From Anagrus nilaparvatae (lineage: Eukaryota; Arthropoda; Insecta; Hymenoptera; Mymaridae): a stretch of 64,000 bases of DNA. The notes below the pieces were generated by a model. The model did no database searches and had not been told where the DNA came from. It saw only the letters and a list, made by a program, of their open reading frames with translations. Where the stretch lies: assembly GCA_022575985.1 (NCBI GenBank), contig JAKSXM010000237.1:514501-578500 (forward strand), written 5' to 3'. Below, piece after piece: positions 24,148 through 35,974 of the stretch. Position 1 is the stretch's first letter, and every line of letters begins with the position of its first letter. The position numbers and the translations under genes were made by a program.

Positions 24148-25162
24148 ACTAGTGAATCAGTATATCGATTAACCTGCAATCCGATGAATAAATAAACATT
24201 AAAAATTGATGAATAAAAAAGACTTGACAGAGAAAGGATTTTGAAATTTAAAATTTAATTGCATGCACTGTTACCTTTTTATTAATATTAAAAACTGTAA
24301 ACTCTTTTTTTCAACAAAAAATCTTAGTATATATTTCATTAAATTTAATTAAAAAACCATGCATTTAATTATTTTTTAACATAAGAGTGAAAATAGAATT
24401 CACCAATAGTTGCCATAAACTTTTTAATAAAGCATAAAATTTAACCTACAAAAATAAACAAAACATATCATATGCCTAATTTAACTATGTATAGAAAACA
24501 ACAAAATTTTTATGTTTCAATGTTTGATCTAAACAGAAAAAAACGCTACCAAGTAATTGGCACAATGCTTCCTCATTAACAATAACAAAATATTTTTAAT
24601 GTTCTACTTTACTTTGTGAAAACGATAATTCTATATATTAGCACTTTCATACAAAAAAATTAAGTTCTATGTTTCAAAAGAAAAAAATATTGCTATTGTT
24701 TTTATTTTATTATGTAAAAAGTTTTGAGAAAAAAATTAAAAAAAAATTAAGTATCCGATTCGAGATATCGAGTAAAAACAATATTTTCTGATGTTAATAC
24801 TTTTATAGAATTAGATTGGGTACTACCTTCAAAAAGAAAAAAAAAATTGCTATTATTTTTATTTTTTTATGTAAAAAATTTAAACAAAAAAAAATTCAAC
24901 AAATTAATTTTCAGATCCAAAAAATTAACTATAAAGCATAGTTCTAAAACTATGTTTATAAACTATTTCTAAAGAAATAAACTATTTCTAAAAATATGAT
25001 TTTAAACTTGCTAAACTCGAAAATAAGGACCCCAGAGTCTGAAAATGCCTGAAACACCATTAAAACACAGAAAAACCCAATACGGAAAATCGTATATATT
25101 AAGAACATTTTGATCGCAAATTACAATTTATTTTTTACAATTTAAATATGTAAAATGTAAAC
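24148..25162. other. AT-rich DNA, no gene seen
   Basis: Contains the diverged partner (about 24,535-24,600) of the patch at 5,575. No other supported feature. Confidence 0.5.
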
Positions 25163-26761
25163 CCGACGAATTTCCGGTAGATCTATTTAGATCTGGAAAT
25201 TGACGAGATCTATTTAGATCTATTTTAATCTCTAGAGATCTGTAGTATGCAAAAAAATTTATAAATTTCATTTAAAATCATCAAATGAAAGTAATAAAGA
25301 ATAATTTAATTTTTTTAATGCGTTTTGAATAACTTCACGGAAATAGGACCTGGATAATGAATGAAAAATCTCAAAGTACTTAAATATTTATAATTTTATT
25401 AACAACATATCATTTAACCAGGTATTTAACATGTTTTACATTTAAATTGGAGCTACTTTTTTTAACGTGAATAAATAACAATTGTATGTAATTTTTATAA
25501 CATTTTATTAAAGATTAGAAACTTGAAATTTTAAATTTAAAGTGAATTTTAAATTATAAAAACAGTATAATAATTACAATTTACATTTTCTTTTTAATGT
25601 TATCACATTTTGTTTATTTTATTTACTAAAAAAATTAATCATTTTATAATTTCATAATAGTCTTTCTTAGACAAAACAGCAATTGTTGGCAGGGGTCGCA
25701 TCGTTGGATTGGCCTAAAATTTTTTCCATATTTTTATAACACTAACACAGGAAAATAATGACATTTTTAGCCCTCTAAGTCTTAAACAGCCTGAGTTATG
25801 GTCAATCAAACTCATAAATTTTATTTACCTAAAAAGTTATTTTGAAAATTTGGGGTAGCTGAGATACGAAAAATACTGTTTTTGACATAAAAGTGAAAAA
25901 ATCTTTTTGGCACCTATCACCGAATCCTTGTTCACGACTTTTTTTGACTTCCAGAGGCTTCAAACTTCACGAAAACAAGGGTTGTTCCGATGTGTCCTCA
26001 AAAAAAAAATTACGATTCCAGGCTCAAGTTAAGTAGCACTTTTAAAATATATGGTCATATAGGAGTTTAAAATATATACTCCATATAGCTTCATTTAGAG
26101 AGTAGGAAAATTGAAATAGAAAATTCAGCTAAGATTTCATATTTAAAAACTTATGAAACCTAAAAAACAGCTGCTATTTGATATCTTTGAAACTAAAACC
26201 TTGAAAATTGACATTTTATCATATTTTTACATATTAAATCCAGTATGAAATCGTTTTTTTCAAAATTTCAGACCTCGCTTCCTTTCAATTTCACTAATAA
26301 TTACTCGTAGTATAGAAATTATGTTATTTATCCACATACGTCTCCAAACCTAAAAATTATTTCCATTAAAGGAAAAAGCGGTATATATCTCAATATATAT
26401 ATCGACTTCCAAGGAAACAAAAGCAAAAAATGCGGTTTGGACCGGTTGTGCAAATTGTTAGTGACCTCCGTATAACGTAAGTTCTAAGAGGTTAAACAAA
26501 AGCACATACATATAGAAATTATGATTAATTTAAATTAATAATAATAAATTACTTCTAAAATGAAACCTGGAAATTTTTCATTTTTACCCTGGAAAAACCT
26601 GGAAAACACAGGGAAACTTATTTTCTCAGATATGTAGACACCCTGTCTTGCCAATTTTTAGATCTATTTAGATCTGTTTAGATCTATGGAGATCACTTTT
26701 GTTCTCTACAGATCAAAATAGATCTGCGGAGATCTAAATAGATCTACCAAAAATTCGTCGG
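25163..26761. mobile_element. 1.6-kb element with AGATCT-rich terminal inverted repeats
   Basis: The left end CCGACGAATTTCCGGTAGAT is mirrored by the right end finishing ATCTACCAAAAATTCGTCGG. Both ends continue into clustered GATCTATTTAGATCT-type repeats over about 80-120 bp. The interior has no long frame. A non-autonomous DNA transposon is the simplest reading. The target duplication is unclear. Confidence 0.65.
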
Positions 26762-27210
26762 AAAGTATGAAAAAATATCCAAGATAACTAGAAACGCAGG
26801 GCTCAATTCTACGATAATATTATAAAATATTTTTTTTAAATGACCAATTTTAAAATTATTGCTTAATTTGTAATTTTAGAAGAAAATGAGTTTTATAGAT
26901 CTCAAAAATTTTCTGCAAATTTCTGGTTTCAAAAAATTTTTTACTTGTCTGAAGATTACTTAAATTTTTAATAAAATTGCTGTAGTTGCAACCGGAATAA
27001 CCCCTCTGGGTCTAGAAACGCAAAGCTCAATGGTATACCAGCTCAATAATTCTAAATAATGTTTTTTTAGGTAATTTTTACTAGACACTGCTAACTCCCA
27101 ATTTAACCTAAGTACTTCTGCTAGTATCATTTTTTTGTGTGTAGATATCAAATTTGAGCCCCGTAAACCTTATTTTTTTATCAGTAATTTTCTTACTGTT
27201 ATAATCAAAA
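26762..27210. repeat. Fragments of the 18.4-20.8 kb foldback family
   Basis: Near 26,785 (CTAGAAACGCAGGGCTCAAT) and 27,008 (CTAGAAACGCAAAGCTCAAT) are pieces of the arm end of that element. No gene. Confidence 0.55.
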
Positions 27211-28890
27211 CCTAAAATTTTGATATAAACAATTTACAAATAATAAATTATCATTTCTGAAACTCTTTAATGAGCACAGTTTTTTTATATAATTTTTTTT
27301 ATAACTGAAAACTAATTTTAAATAGATGTAAGACTTTAATAAATTAAAGTATAATTGCGTCTAAGTTAAGTATGGGTTTTTTGGCATTTACATGCGATCT
27401 GAACACAGAGACACTAAAAAAGGATAGAACAATAAAACTTTTAAGATTATTGCCTATACACTTTTGGGCCGTAAAGGTTGTGAGATCAATTTTTTTGGCC
27501 CTAAGTTAAGTAAGCATTCTAGTTAACCTAAAATTTTGATATAAATAATTAATTTCTTTTAATGGAACCCCTGGGACCTGTTTGTCACCCAGGGTCTTCT
27601 ATAAATATAATTTGCTTACATAATTATTATAAACATTTATTATTTTCACAAAATGCTTAACTTGCCAGGCCCCTAACCAGCCAGCAAACGGCGCTCTAAA
27701 TATAATAATTTATGCACAAATCTTTTTGTAATAATTTGTTTATTTTATTATTCTTATTTATGTATGTAATGCAGTGAAATTAGTCTGTTTTGGGGGTAAC
27801 AGTCTTTATTATAAATACTCCCAACTGTAAACATTGTAATAAAAAAGTGTATTCTTTGATATGATATACTTATTGTGCTGTAGGTATATATAAATTACCA
27901 CTTAAGAAAACAAAATTTGAAACTTTTTTTACATTATTAATTTTTTTTTTGTTTTTTTTTTTTGAATGGTGAACTCTGAGCATATAAGCGCATCCCGATA
28001 ATGCATTCACACATTAACCGGAGACTCTTCTGGGTGACAAGGTAGACCCCCCAAGGAAGTGTCAGATTATAACTCCCGGATTATGTAGAACTTTGACCTA
28101 GGACGTGCTGTCTGCAGAATTCCATCCATCCTCGGTGCCTAAATTACATGATAAAAATAAATAAAATTGTCGGAATCAAAACATTCATCACTCCCGAAGC
28201 CTTGATTTAACAAATTTTTTAAATATTTGTTTATAAGTTTCGTAGTATAAACTGGATATTTTTTGAAAATTCAAATGACTTAATTTGGAAATTTTAATCT
28301 TTTATAAGTTTTGTCAAAAATTTATTACTCCTAAAGTCACTTTTCAAAATTCGCCTCTGGCTCAGCATTAATACAAATAAATTTCAGCACCACATTTCGT
28401 ATTTTCCGCCGATAAGCTTACTGGTTAGGGGCCTGGCAAGTTAAGCATTTTGTGAAAATAATAAATGTTTATAATAATTATGTAAGCAAATTATATTTAT
28501 GGAAGACCCTGGGTGACGAACAGGTCCCAGGGGTTCCATTAAAAGAAATTAATTATTTATATCAAAATTTTAGGTTAACTAGAATGCTTACTTAACTTAG
28601 GGCCAAAAAAATTGATCTCACAACCTTTACGGCCCAAAAGTGTATAGGCAATAATCTTAAAAGTTTTATTGTTCTATCCTTTTTTAGTGTCTCTGTGTTC
28701 AGATCGCATGTAAATGCCAAAAAACCCATACTTAACTTAGACGCAATTATACTTTAATTTATTAAAGTCTTACATCTATTTAAAATTAGTTTTCAGTTAT
28801 AAAAAAAATTATATAAAAAAACTGTGCTCATTAAAGAGTTTCAGAAATGATAATTTATTATTTGTAAATTGTTTATATCAAAATTTTAGG
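27211..28890. repeat. Inverted duplication, two 470-bp arms around a 740-bp spacer
   Basis: Arm 27,211-27,680 starts CCTAAAATTTTGATATAAAC and ends at CTAACCAG. Arm 28,421-28,890 is its reverse complement with few changes, and the two are equal in length. The spacer (27,681-28,420) is unrelated. It includes a GC-richer patch at about 27,970-28,150 that I cannot classify. The arms contain the unit (TTAACTTAGGGCCAAAAAAA, CTCACAACCTTTACGGCCC) that goes on as direct repeats to 31.2 kb. Confidence 0.8.
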
Positions 28891-29048
28891 TTAACTAGAA
28901 TGCTACTTAACTTAGGGCCAAAAAAATTGATCTCACAAACTTTACGGCCCGAAAGTGTATAGGCAATAATCTTAAAAGTTTTATTGTTCTATCCTTTTTT
29001 AGTGTCTCTGGGTTCAGATCGCATGTAAATGCCAAAAAACCCGTACTT

Positions 29049-30509
29049 CCCGCGCACTTTTGAACTGTGCCGGCCAAGTATGGGCCGAAGTTCGGGCGAC
29101 GTTCGGCAAAACGCTCTGCCGACGTGTGGCGCACGTATAGCATACGTCCTTTGGTACACATCTCAGCGACGTATGGCACATACTTCGGCCCACGTATGGC
29201 AGAAGATTTTTATTTTTTTTTTAGTAAAAAAAAAAAAAATTTACTTGGTTCAGGAATTGAACCAGGGACCCTCTTTAAAATTTTAAGAGGGTCGAGGATT
29301 ATACGAGCGCGGCCAACCCTCGTATTTAAAAGTTATTGCATAAATGACTGTAAAATGTTGTATCTTATTGTATTTAAATTAAATTGATATCAGATTTTTC
29401 AAGTTCATTTAGAAAGTACTTCGTACAGAAAATGATTGTTTTTCACAACTGGAATATTTTCCAGTTTTTCCAAGATGGCGAAGTATATATTAAAATACTG
29501 ATCTAAGATCCGTAAAATAAGGGCAGGCGCAACGATATAAAATTTAGTTCAAAAATTTTTTTGGTTTTTCCAATATGGTGGACCATAAAATTTATTTAAA
29601 AACTTCTATAAATTATAAATATTTTTTTCAAATTAATTCGATAATTGATACATTATTTTAAGAAGGGTAATAAAAGAGAGCGTATTAAGTAGCGGGTATA
29701 TAACATAATTAGGATTAAATATCTCGCTACAGATTTTTTTGTTTTGAGGTCCGATTTAAAATTGTATTGTACTTGTTTTCTTATATCTGACTTAATTTAA
29801 ATTGGGCCTCTAAACAAAAAGATTTGTCGCGAGACACTTAATCCTAATTATGCTACACGCCCACCTCTAGATTTAATCTCTTAATACTCTATCTTTTTTT
29901 ATCTATGCACATTCGAATTAATTTGAAAAAAATATTTATAATTTATAGAAGTTTTTAAATAAATTTTATGGTCCAACATATTGGAAAAACCAAAAAAAAT
30001 TTTTAAACTAAATTTTATATCGTTGCGCCTGCCCTTATTTTACGGATCTTAGATCAGTATTTTAATATATACTTCGCCATCTTGGAAAAACTGGAAAATA
30101 TTCCAGTTGTTAAAAACAATCATTTTCTGTACGAAGTACTTTCTAAATGAACTTGAAAAATCTGATATCAATTTAATTTAAATACAATAAGATACAACAT
30201 TTTACAGTCATTTATGCAATAACTTTCAAATACGAGGGTTGGCCGCGCTCGTATAATCCTCGACCCTCTTAAAATTTTAAAGAGGGTCCCTGGTTCAATT
30301 CCTGAACCAAGTAAATTTTTTTTTTTTTTTTTACTAAAAAAAAAATAAAAATCTTCTGCCATACGTGGGCCGAAGTATGTGCCATACGTCGCTGAGATGT
30401 GTATCAAAGGACGTATGCTATACGTGCGCCACACGTCGGCAGAGCGTTTTGCCGGACGTTGCCCGAACTTCGGCCCATACTTGGCCGGCACAGTTCAAAA
30501 GTGCGCGGG
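29049..30509. mobile_element. 1.46-kb foldback element with GC-rich ends
   Basis: The ends CCCGCGCACTTTTGAACTGT and GTTCAAAAGTGCGCGGG are inverted. Arms of roughly 700 bp pair around a short centre near 29,780. Other copies of the host repeat read ACCCATACTTAACTTAGACG without interruption, so the site is known. Here the break leaves ...GTACTT before and TTAACTT after, which fits a 2-bp TT duplication. Near each end are CGTATGGC/CGTATAGC repeats. Each arm also holds a tRNA-like stretch with a B-box-like GGTTCAATTCC. Frames of 85-107 codons inside are palindrome by-products. Confidence 0.8.
30234..30320 (+). other. tRNA-like sequence (A/B-box-like) in the foldback arm
   Basis: TTGGCCGCGCTCGTATAATC resembles an A-box region, and GGTTCAATTCCTGAACC, about 45 bases on, matches the B-box consensus GGTTCRANTCC. 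The mirrored copy is at about 29,235-29,325 on the other strand. It is not a foldable canonical tRNA to my eye. It may be the remnant of a tRNA-derived promoter. Confidence 0.4.
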
Positions 30510-31242
30510 TTAACTTAGACGTAATTATACTTTAATTTATTAAAGTCTTACCTCTATTTAAAATTAGTTTTCAGTTATTAAAAAAATATATAAAAAAACT
30601 GTGCTCATTAAAGAGTTTCAGAAATGAAAATTATATTATTTGTAAATTTATTTATATCAAAATTTTAGGTTAACTAGAATGCTACTTAACTTAGGGCCAA
30701 AAAAATTGATCTCACAACCTTTACGGCCCGAAAGTGTATAGGCAATAATCTTAAAAGTTTTATTGTTCTATCCTTTTTTAGTGTCTCTGGGCTCAGATCG
30801 CATGTAAATGCCAAAAAACCCATACTTAACTTAGACGTAATTATACTTTAATTTATTAAAGTCTTACATCTATTTAAAATTAGTTTTCAGTTATTGTTAT
30901 AATATAAGCTAATTATATTTATAGTACAGCCTGTGAGCTCAATGTGAAAAAGCTGAATAAGAAAAATTATCTGTTAACTGTAAACTTTTGCTGAAATAAA
31001 AATTCGCTTAGCTTAGACCATTTAATTTCATCTCACAACATTTATGGCCCAAAATAAAGTTATATTATAACTTATGATAGAAAACAACAAGACTTAACTT
31101 AGTTTTAATTATACTTTAATTTATTAAAGTTTAAAAAAAATTATTAATTTAATCTTACTTAAATTAAATTTTTACTTAGCTTAGGCCATAAAAATTCATC
31201 TCACAACATTTATGGCCCAAAAGTTAAAATATATTTATTAGG

Positions 31243-32885
31243 AACTAGCTGATTGGCCTCGCGATGCTCTGCTTAACCAAATAAAAACTCTTGTGCATTA
31301 ATTTTTTTATATTTTAATCATATTTAGTTAATATAATAAATTTAATCATACGTGATTTAAATGCAATTTAATTTTATTTAAAAATGAATGAGAACAGAAT
31401 TAATTTTATACTTCTAAAATTAACAAAAAAATTTTATAATTCATATTAAGAAAAAGTTACATGATTATTTATAAATATTTATAACTAATGAGGTATATTT
31501 TATAACATAAATAATTATTGATAATAAATAATAATTGAAAATAAAATATAGTGATTTATTGTTTACCTCTTTTGCACGTGGGCACACCAAGATTGGCAGA
31601 GGCCTTCAACAATTACATATGTTGATTTATTTCTTATAAGGGTCAATGTACACATTTATGCATACATTGATGCACTTAAAGAAAATTGAAGGGGCAAGTG
31701 TTAGTATAAAGAAATAGTATAAAGTAGGGGATTCACATGCAAATGTTGAAGGAGGATGATTAGGAATTGGAAGGTAATTGCGTTAGTAGAACGTCTTTGA
31801 TATTGGGAACTGTGCTGGCATTCGCCGGTACTGAAGGAAACTACCAAAACTTCCGAGAGCACAGTCGATCACGCAGTATTCAAATTCTACTTTCACTTTT
31901 ATTGAAAATAAATATTTAATAAATTAAATAAATATTTAATAAATATTTAATAAATTAAAAATTTAATAAATTAAATATTTATTTTTAAGAAAAATAAAAA
32001 CAGAATGGGTGCTATGAGTCTCGAACTCGACTTGCCCGGACGACAGGCACGAGTGCTAGCTCTGAGCTACTGCGCTCACTGGTGATATGCAGTTTTTTTA
32101 AACAAAATTTGCAGTTTTTTTCATATTGTAGATAATTAATATTTAAATATTTTCTATTTTCATATTCATCACAACTGATATTGTAGACAATCAATATGAA
32201 TTTTACTATAGAATGAAATTTTCATGATTTTTTATTGTTCATAAATAGGACAGGCGATATCCATTTCACTCTATGGTGAAATTTTTTTAGCTTTTTCATA
32301 AATAAAACAGCCAGCAATATAGATTTAAAATTTGAATTTTTTTCATAATGTAGACAACCAATATAAATTTTACTATAGAGTGAAATTTTTATAATTTTTT
32401 ATCTTTCAATTAATAGTACAGCCGATATCCATTTTACTCTATGGTGACATTTTTGGGATTTTCCATATATAAAACAACTAACAATATAGAATGAAATTTT
32501 TGCTGTTTTTTTATATTTTGGACAATCAATATGAATTTTTATAAAACAACTAACAATATACTATATAGATTGAAATTTTTGCTGTTTTTTTATATTTTAG
32601 ACAATCAATATAAATTTTACTCTGGAGTGAAATATTTATTTTTTTTTTTTTTCATAAATAGGACAGAAGATGTCCATTTTACTCTATAGTGAAATTTTTT
32701 GGGTTTTTTCATATATAAAACAGTCAACAATATACATTGAAATTTTTTCAGTTTTCTCATATTGTAGACAATCAATATGAATTTTACTATCGAGTGAAAC
32801 TTTTATAATATTTTTTATAAACTTTTATAATTTTTATAATGTTTTCATAAATAGGACAGCCGATATACATTATACTCTATATATG
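31243..32885. repeat. Satellite block B, first part (copy of 8,573-9,605)
   Basis: Starts AGCTGATTGGCCTCGCGATG, as at 8,573, and follows block A with few differences through the units of about 167 bp. It is interrupted by a SINE at 31,556-32,081. Sequence equivalent to about 9,610-10,625 is missing before the next part. Confidence 0.85.
31556..32081 (-). mobile_element. tRNA-derived SINE, about 526 bp
   Basis: It interrupts satellite block B. GTGAT flanks it on both sides (31,551-31,555 and 32,082-32,086), and block A shows the empty site (TATAGTAATATGCAG at about 8,880). On the minus strand the head reads like a tRNA: TAGCTCAGAGCTAGCAC (A box, about 32,053-32,069) and GAGTTCGAGACTC (B box, about 32,015-32,027). 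The middle contains an AATAAATATTTAAT-type low-complexity run (about 31,905-31,985). The 3' end is near 31,556. RNA polymerase III transcription from the internal boxes is the known mode for such elements. Confidence 0.75.
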
Positions 32886-34684
32886 CGGAAAATTGGTCAT
32901 TTTCATCACTTCATATCTTAAAATGGTTTGTATTAAAATATAAAAACCAAAATGCTTTGTTTTTATTAAACGCATTTCTAAAGCCACTTTTTTTTTTGTT
33001 TTTTATTTAATGTATTCATTAAAAAGAAATAGCAAAAAAAGACTTACAGTCCGATTTATTGAGTTATTGGGTTTATTTATTAAAATAATAGTATTGAATT
33101 TAGCAGAAACTATACTTCACTTTAATTTTTTTTTCTAAAACAATCCTGTTTTATAGAAATATTGTAATTTAAATTGTTTTTATGCAATAATAGCATTAAA
33201 CTATTAGTATTTAACTTAACAAAATATACCCAACTTAAATGTTTTCGAATATTGTCCGGTTTTATAGAAATCTTGTAATCTCAAATATTTTTATGCAATG
33301 ATAGCATCCAAATATATGTCATAAAGTTAGCAAAATGTACCCCGCTTTCAATTTTTTCGAATAATAGCCTGTTTTTTAGAACAGTCGTAATTTCAATTGT
33401 ATTGAAATATTAGTAATTAATTTAGCAGAAGTTATACCTCACTTTAGTTTTATTTCGAAAAGTTTCCTTTTTTATAGAAAAGTTGTAATTTCAATCGTTT
33501 TTATGCAATAACAGTATTGATATATTATAGTATTGAATTTATCAAAATATACCCAACTTAAATGTTTTTGAATTCCTTCGTGTTTTATAGAAATGTTGTA
33601 ATTTCAAATGTTTTTATGCAATGATAGCACTGAAATGTTAGTATTTGAAGTATTGAATTTAGCAAAAAATACCCAACTTAAATGTTTTTAAGTATTGTCC
33701 TGTTTTATAGAAATCTTGTAATTTCAAATATTTTTCTGCAATGATAGCATTGAAATATTAGTATTGAATTTAACAGAAAACAGAAATTATACCCCTCTTT
33801 AATATTTTTTTCGTTAACAACTTAAGAAGATAAACTCTTATTGATTGTCCACAATTTGAAAAACATCTAAAAATTTTAATATATATTGTCAGGTGTATTA
33901 TAGCAGAAACTATACGCTATTCTATATATTTTTGGAATAGTGTCCTCTTTTATATGAAAGTTGGAATTTCAAATATTTTTAAGCAATGATTGCATTGAAA
34001 TATTTTTATTGACTTTAGAAGAAACTATACATCATTCTAAATTTTTTTCGATTAGTCGTCCTGTTTTATATAAAAGTTGAAACTTAAAATATTTTTGTGC
34101 AATGATTGCATTGAAATATTTTTTTTGACTTTAGCAGAGACTATATGCCATTCTAAATTTTTTTCGATTAATGTCCTGTTTTATATAAAAGTTGTAATTA
34201 AATATGTTTTTATGCAATGATAGCATAGAAATATTTTTATTGACTTTAGAAGAAACTATATGCTATTTAAAATTTTTTTCGATTAGTGTTCTGTTTTATA
34301 TAAAAGTTGGAATTTCAAATATTTTTATGCAATGACAGCATTTAAATTTTTTTTTTTGATTTTAGCTGAAACTGTACATCATTTAAATTTTTTTTCTAAT
34401 AGTCTCCTGTTTTATACAAAAGTTGTAATTATAAATATTTTTATGCAATGATAGTATTGAAATTTTTTTATTGACTTTAACTGAAACTGTACATCATTTA
34501 AAATTTGTTTCTAATAGTATCCTGCTTTATTTAAAAGTTGTAATTTTAAATATTTTTATGCAATGATTGTATTGAAATATTTTTGTAATTTCAAAAATTT
34601 TTATGCAATGATAGCAAAGAAATTTTTTTATTGACTTTAGCAGAAACTATATTTCATTTAAAATTTTTTTATAATAGTGTCTTG
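32886..34684. repeat. Satellite block B, second part (about 115-bp units)
   Basis: Parallels 10,640-14,090 of block A, including the uninterrupted site (33,101-33,120) of the palindromic MITE. Units carry TTTTTATGCAATGATAGCAT and AGCAGAAACTATA. It ends abruptly at the LTR. Confidence 0.85.
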
Positions 34685-34748
34685 TGTTACGTATGATAGG
34701 TCATAATTCGAGCTATCGCATCCGCATTCTTTAATATTTATATATTTA

Positions 34749-34754
<6 letters not shown>

Positions 34755-34806
<52 letters not shown>

Positions 34807-35164
34807 GGAAATATGTGAATCTTACATCAGCCATGGAGTGTTTGCGGGCCTTAAAGACCCGCAAATTTCCATGACCGCCCAGTTGCACAAAGTGCACAAC
34901 TGGGAGACCACCGACGAACGCGGTCGCCGGCTACGCCCCAGATTCTTACTGGATAAACACACTTTAAACCCCCTGCGCTTGTTTGTCCCAAACCGGAACT
35001 CCCTTTTCAGGTATAACTTCAGTTTGGGACGCGCAGCCTAGGCAGCTGGCCGCTGCCTTCCCCCTGCCTAGGGACAGGAGAGCTCTCTACGATAGAAAGC
35101 CCTCTTCCTTCTTCTCCAACAAGGTGGTCCTTACGTACTCTGCTACTTTGTTCCAGTTTTCGGA
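34755..35164 (-). mobile_element. 5'-truncated LINE, C-terminal tail, 3' UTR and poly(A)
   Basis: Flanked by the 11-bp duplication ATTTAATTATA (34,744-34,754 and 35,165-35,175). The solo LTR at 57,464 has the site once. On the minus strand it ends in an A run of about 49 (34,755-34,803). It begins with a frame reading ENWNKVAEYVRTTLLEKKEE then a stop, which looks like the very end of a LINE ORF2. The 3' UTR holds hairpins TTTGCGGG/CCCGCAAA (about 34,848-34,872) and an imperfect CCCAGTTGCAC/GTGCACAACTGGG. It is GC-rich compared with its surroundings. The parent family is not in this window. Confidence 0.75.
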
Positions 35165-35511
35165 ATTTAATTATATTAATATTTATATATTTATTTATAT
35201 ATAATTAGTCCTGCTTATGTTAGCTCGTAAATCGAGCTAACATACCTGCATTTCCTCTTTCATACATTCTTTAATATCCTATTTCACCAATTCAGATCCG
35301 GCTCCTAATAAATTGACAGAAATATAAAATCGAAGGTCATTAATGACGCATTTATAAATATTTTAGGCAACGAAGAGTTGCATAAATCCCCTCACGATTT
35401 CCCCCGAAATAATCAACGACGCTTTCGTTAATTGGACGTGACGAGACCGACGCTTCCGCGTATTGGACAATCCCACCTAAATTCAAGTACCTGGGCAGTT
35501 ACTAATTAGTT

Positions 35512-35545
35512 TATATAATATACCCGCAACTGCCCTCCTGTCAGT
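35512..35545 (+). promoter_or_regulatory. LTR core promoter: TATA box and initiator
   Basis: TATATAATA at 35,512-35,520 and the arthropod initiator-like TCAGTT at 35,541, 29 bases downstream. The solo LTR keeps the arrangement (57,878-57,886 and TCAGT at 57,908, spacing 30). AATAAA at 35,713-35,718 could be the poly(A) signal. Confidence 0.55.
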
Positions 35546-35974
35546 TCGACTCTTAATTACTCTTAATTACTCTCAGTTACTCTTACATACTCCCATGATA
35601 ACTGGCCTATTAACATCAGGTCTAGTTTAGGAGACTTATATTCTATTAGAACAAATTTCTTGAGTATACGTATTTTACAGTTTGACTTAGACAGTTTTTT
35701 ATATTAACTTATAATAAATTCAGTGTTTTATATCAAAGTACTAAGTTCATTCATTTAAAGTGACTAATCCTTCATAAACCTTGAACTTAAACTATTTAAG
35801 TTCTACCAGCTTCAGAACTCGAGGTCAACATCAACTTGAATTCATCTCTACATCAACAACTATAACCTATATAACTAGAATAAAATACCTGGGGCACTAA
35901 ATATCCCCAGGATAAATCTTATTTTATATTTATTTTATATTAAGTATCCTGATTAAACCTCAGGATACGTAACA

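Larger units (their letters stand above)
28891..31242. repeat. Direct repeats of a unit of about 260 bp, interrupted by a foldback
   Basis: The unit with CTCACAACCTTTACGGCCC, TTGTTCTATCCTTTTTTAGT and CCCATACTTAACTTAGACG occurs at about 28,891-29,048, resuming at 30,510 after an insertion. It occurs again at 30,660-30,900 and in decayed form at about 30,990-31,235. No coding frame. Confidence 0.75.
34685..35974 (+). repeat. 5' LTR, interrupted by a LINE fragment
   Basis: Starts TGTTACGTATGATAGGTCAT and ends CTCAGGATACGTAACA. Without the 410-bp insertion and its duplication it is about 869 bp, close to the 886-bp LTR at 57,464. It contains a hairpin GTTAGCTCG-TAAAT-CGAGCTAAC (about 35,219-35,241). 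The flank before it is CTTG, unlike the ATAT around the solo LTR. Confidence 0.85.

Noticed and set aside
29029..30491. Frames of 85-107 codons in the foldback
   Set aside because: The same peptide arises from both arms because the DNA is a palindrome; no domain is recognisable.
32012..32090. A host tRNA gene on the minus strand
   Set aside because: A and B boxes are present, but the stems do not pair well and the sequence sits at the head of an insertion with target duplications, so it is a SINE head.
34838..35204. ORFs of 67 and 73 codons on the plus strand
   Set aside because: They are antisense to the 3' UTR and tail of a LINE fragment.
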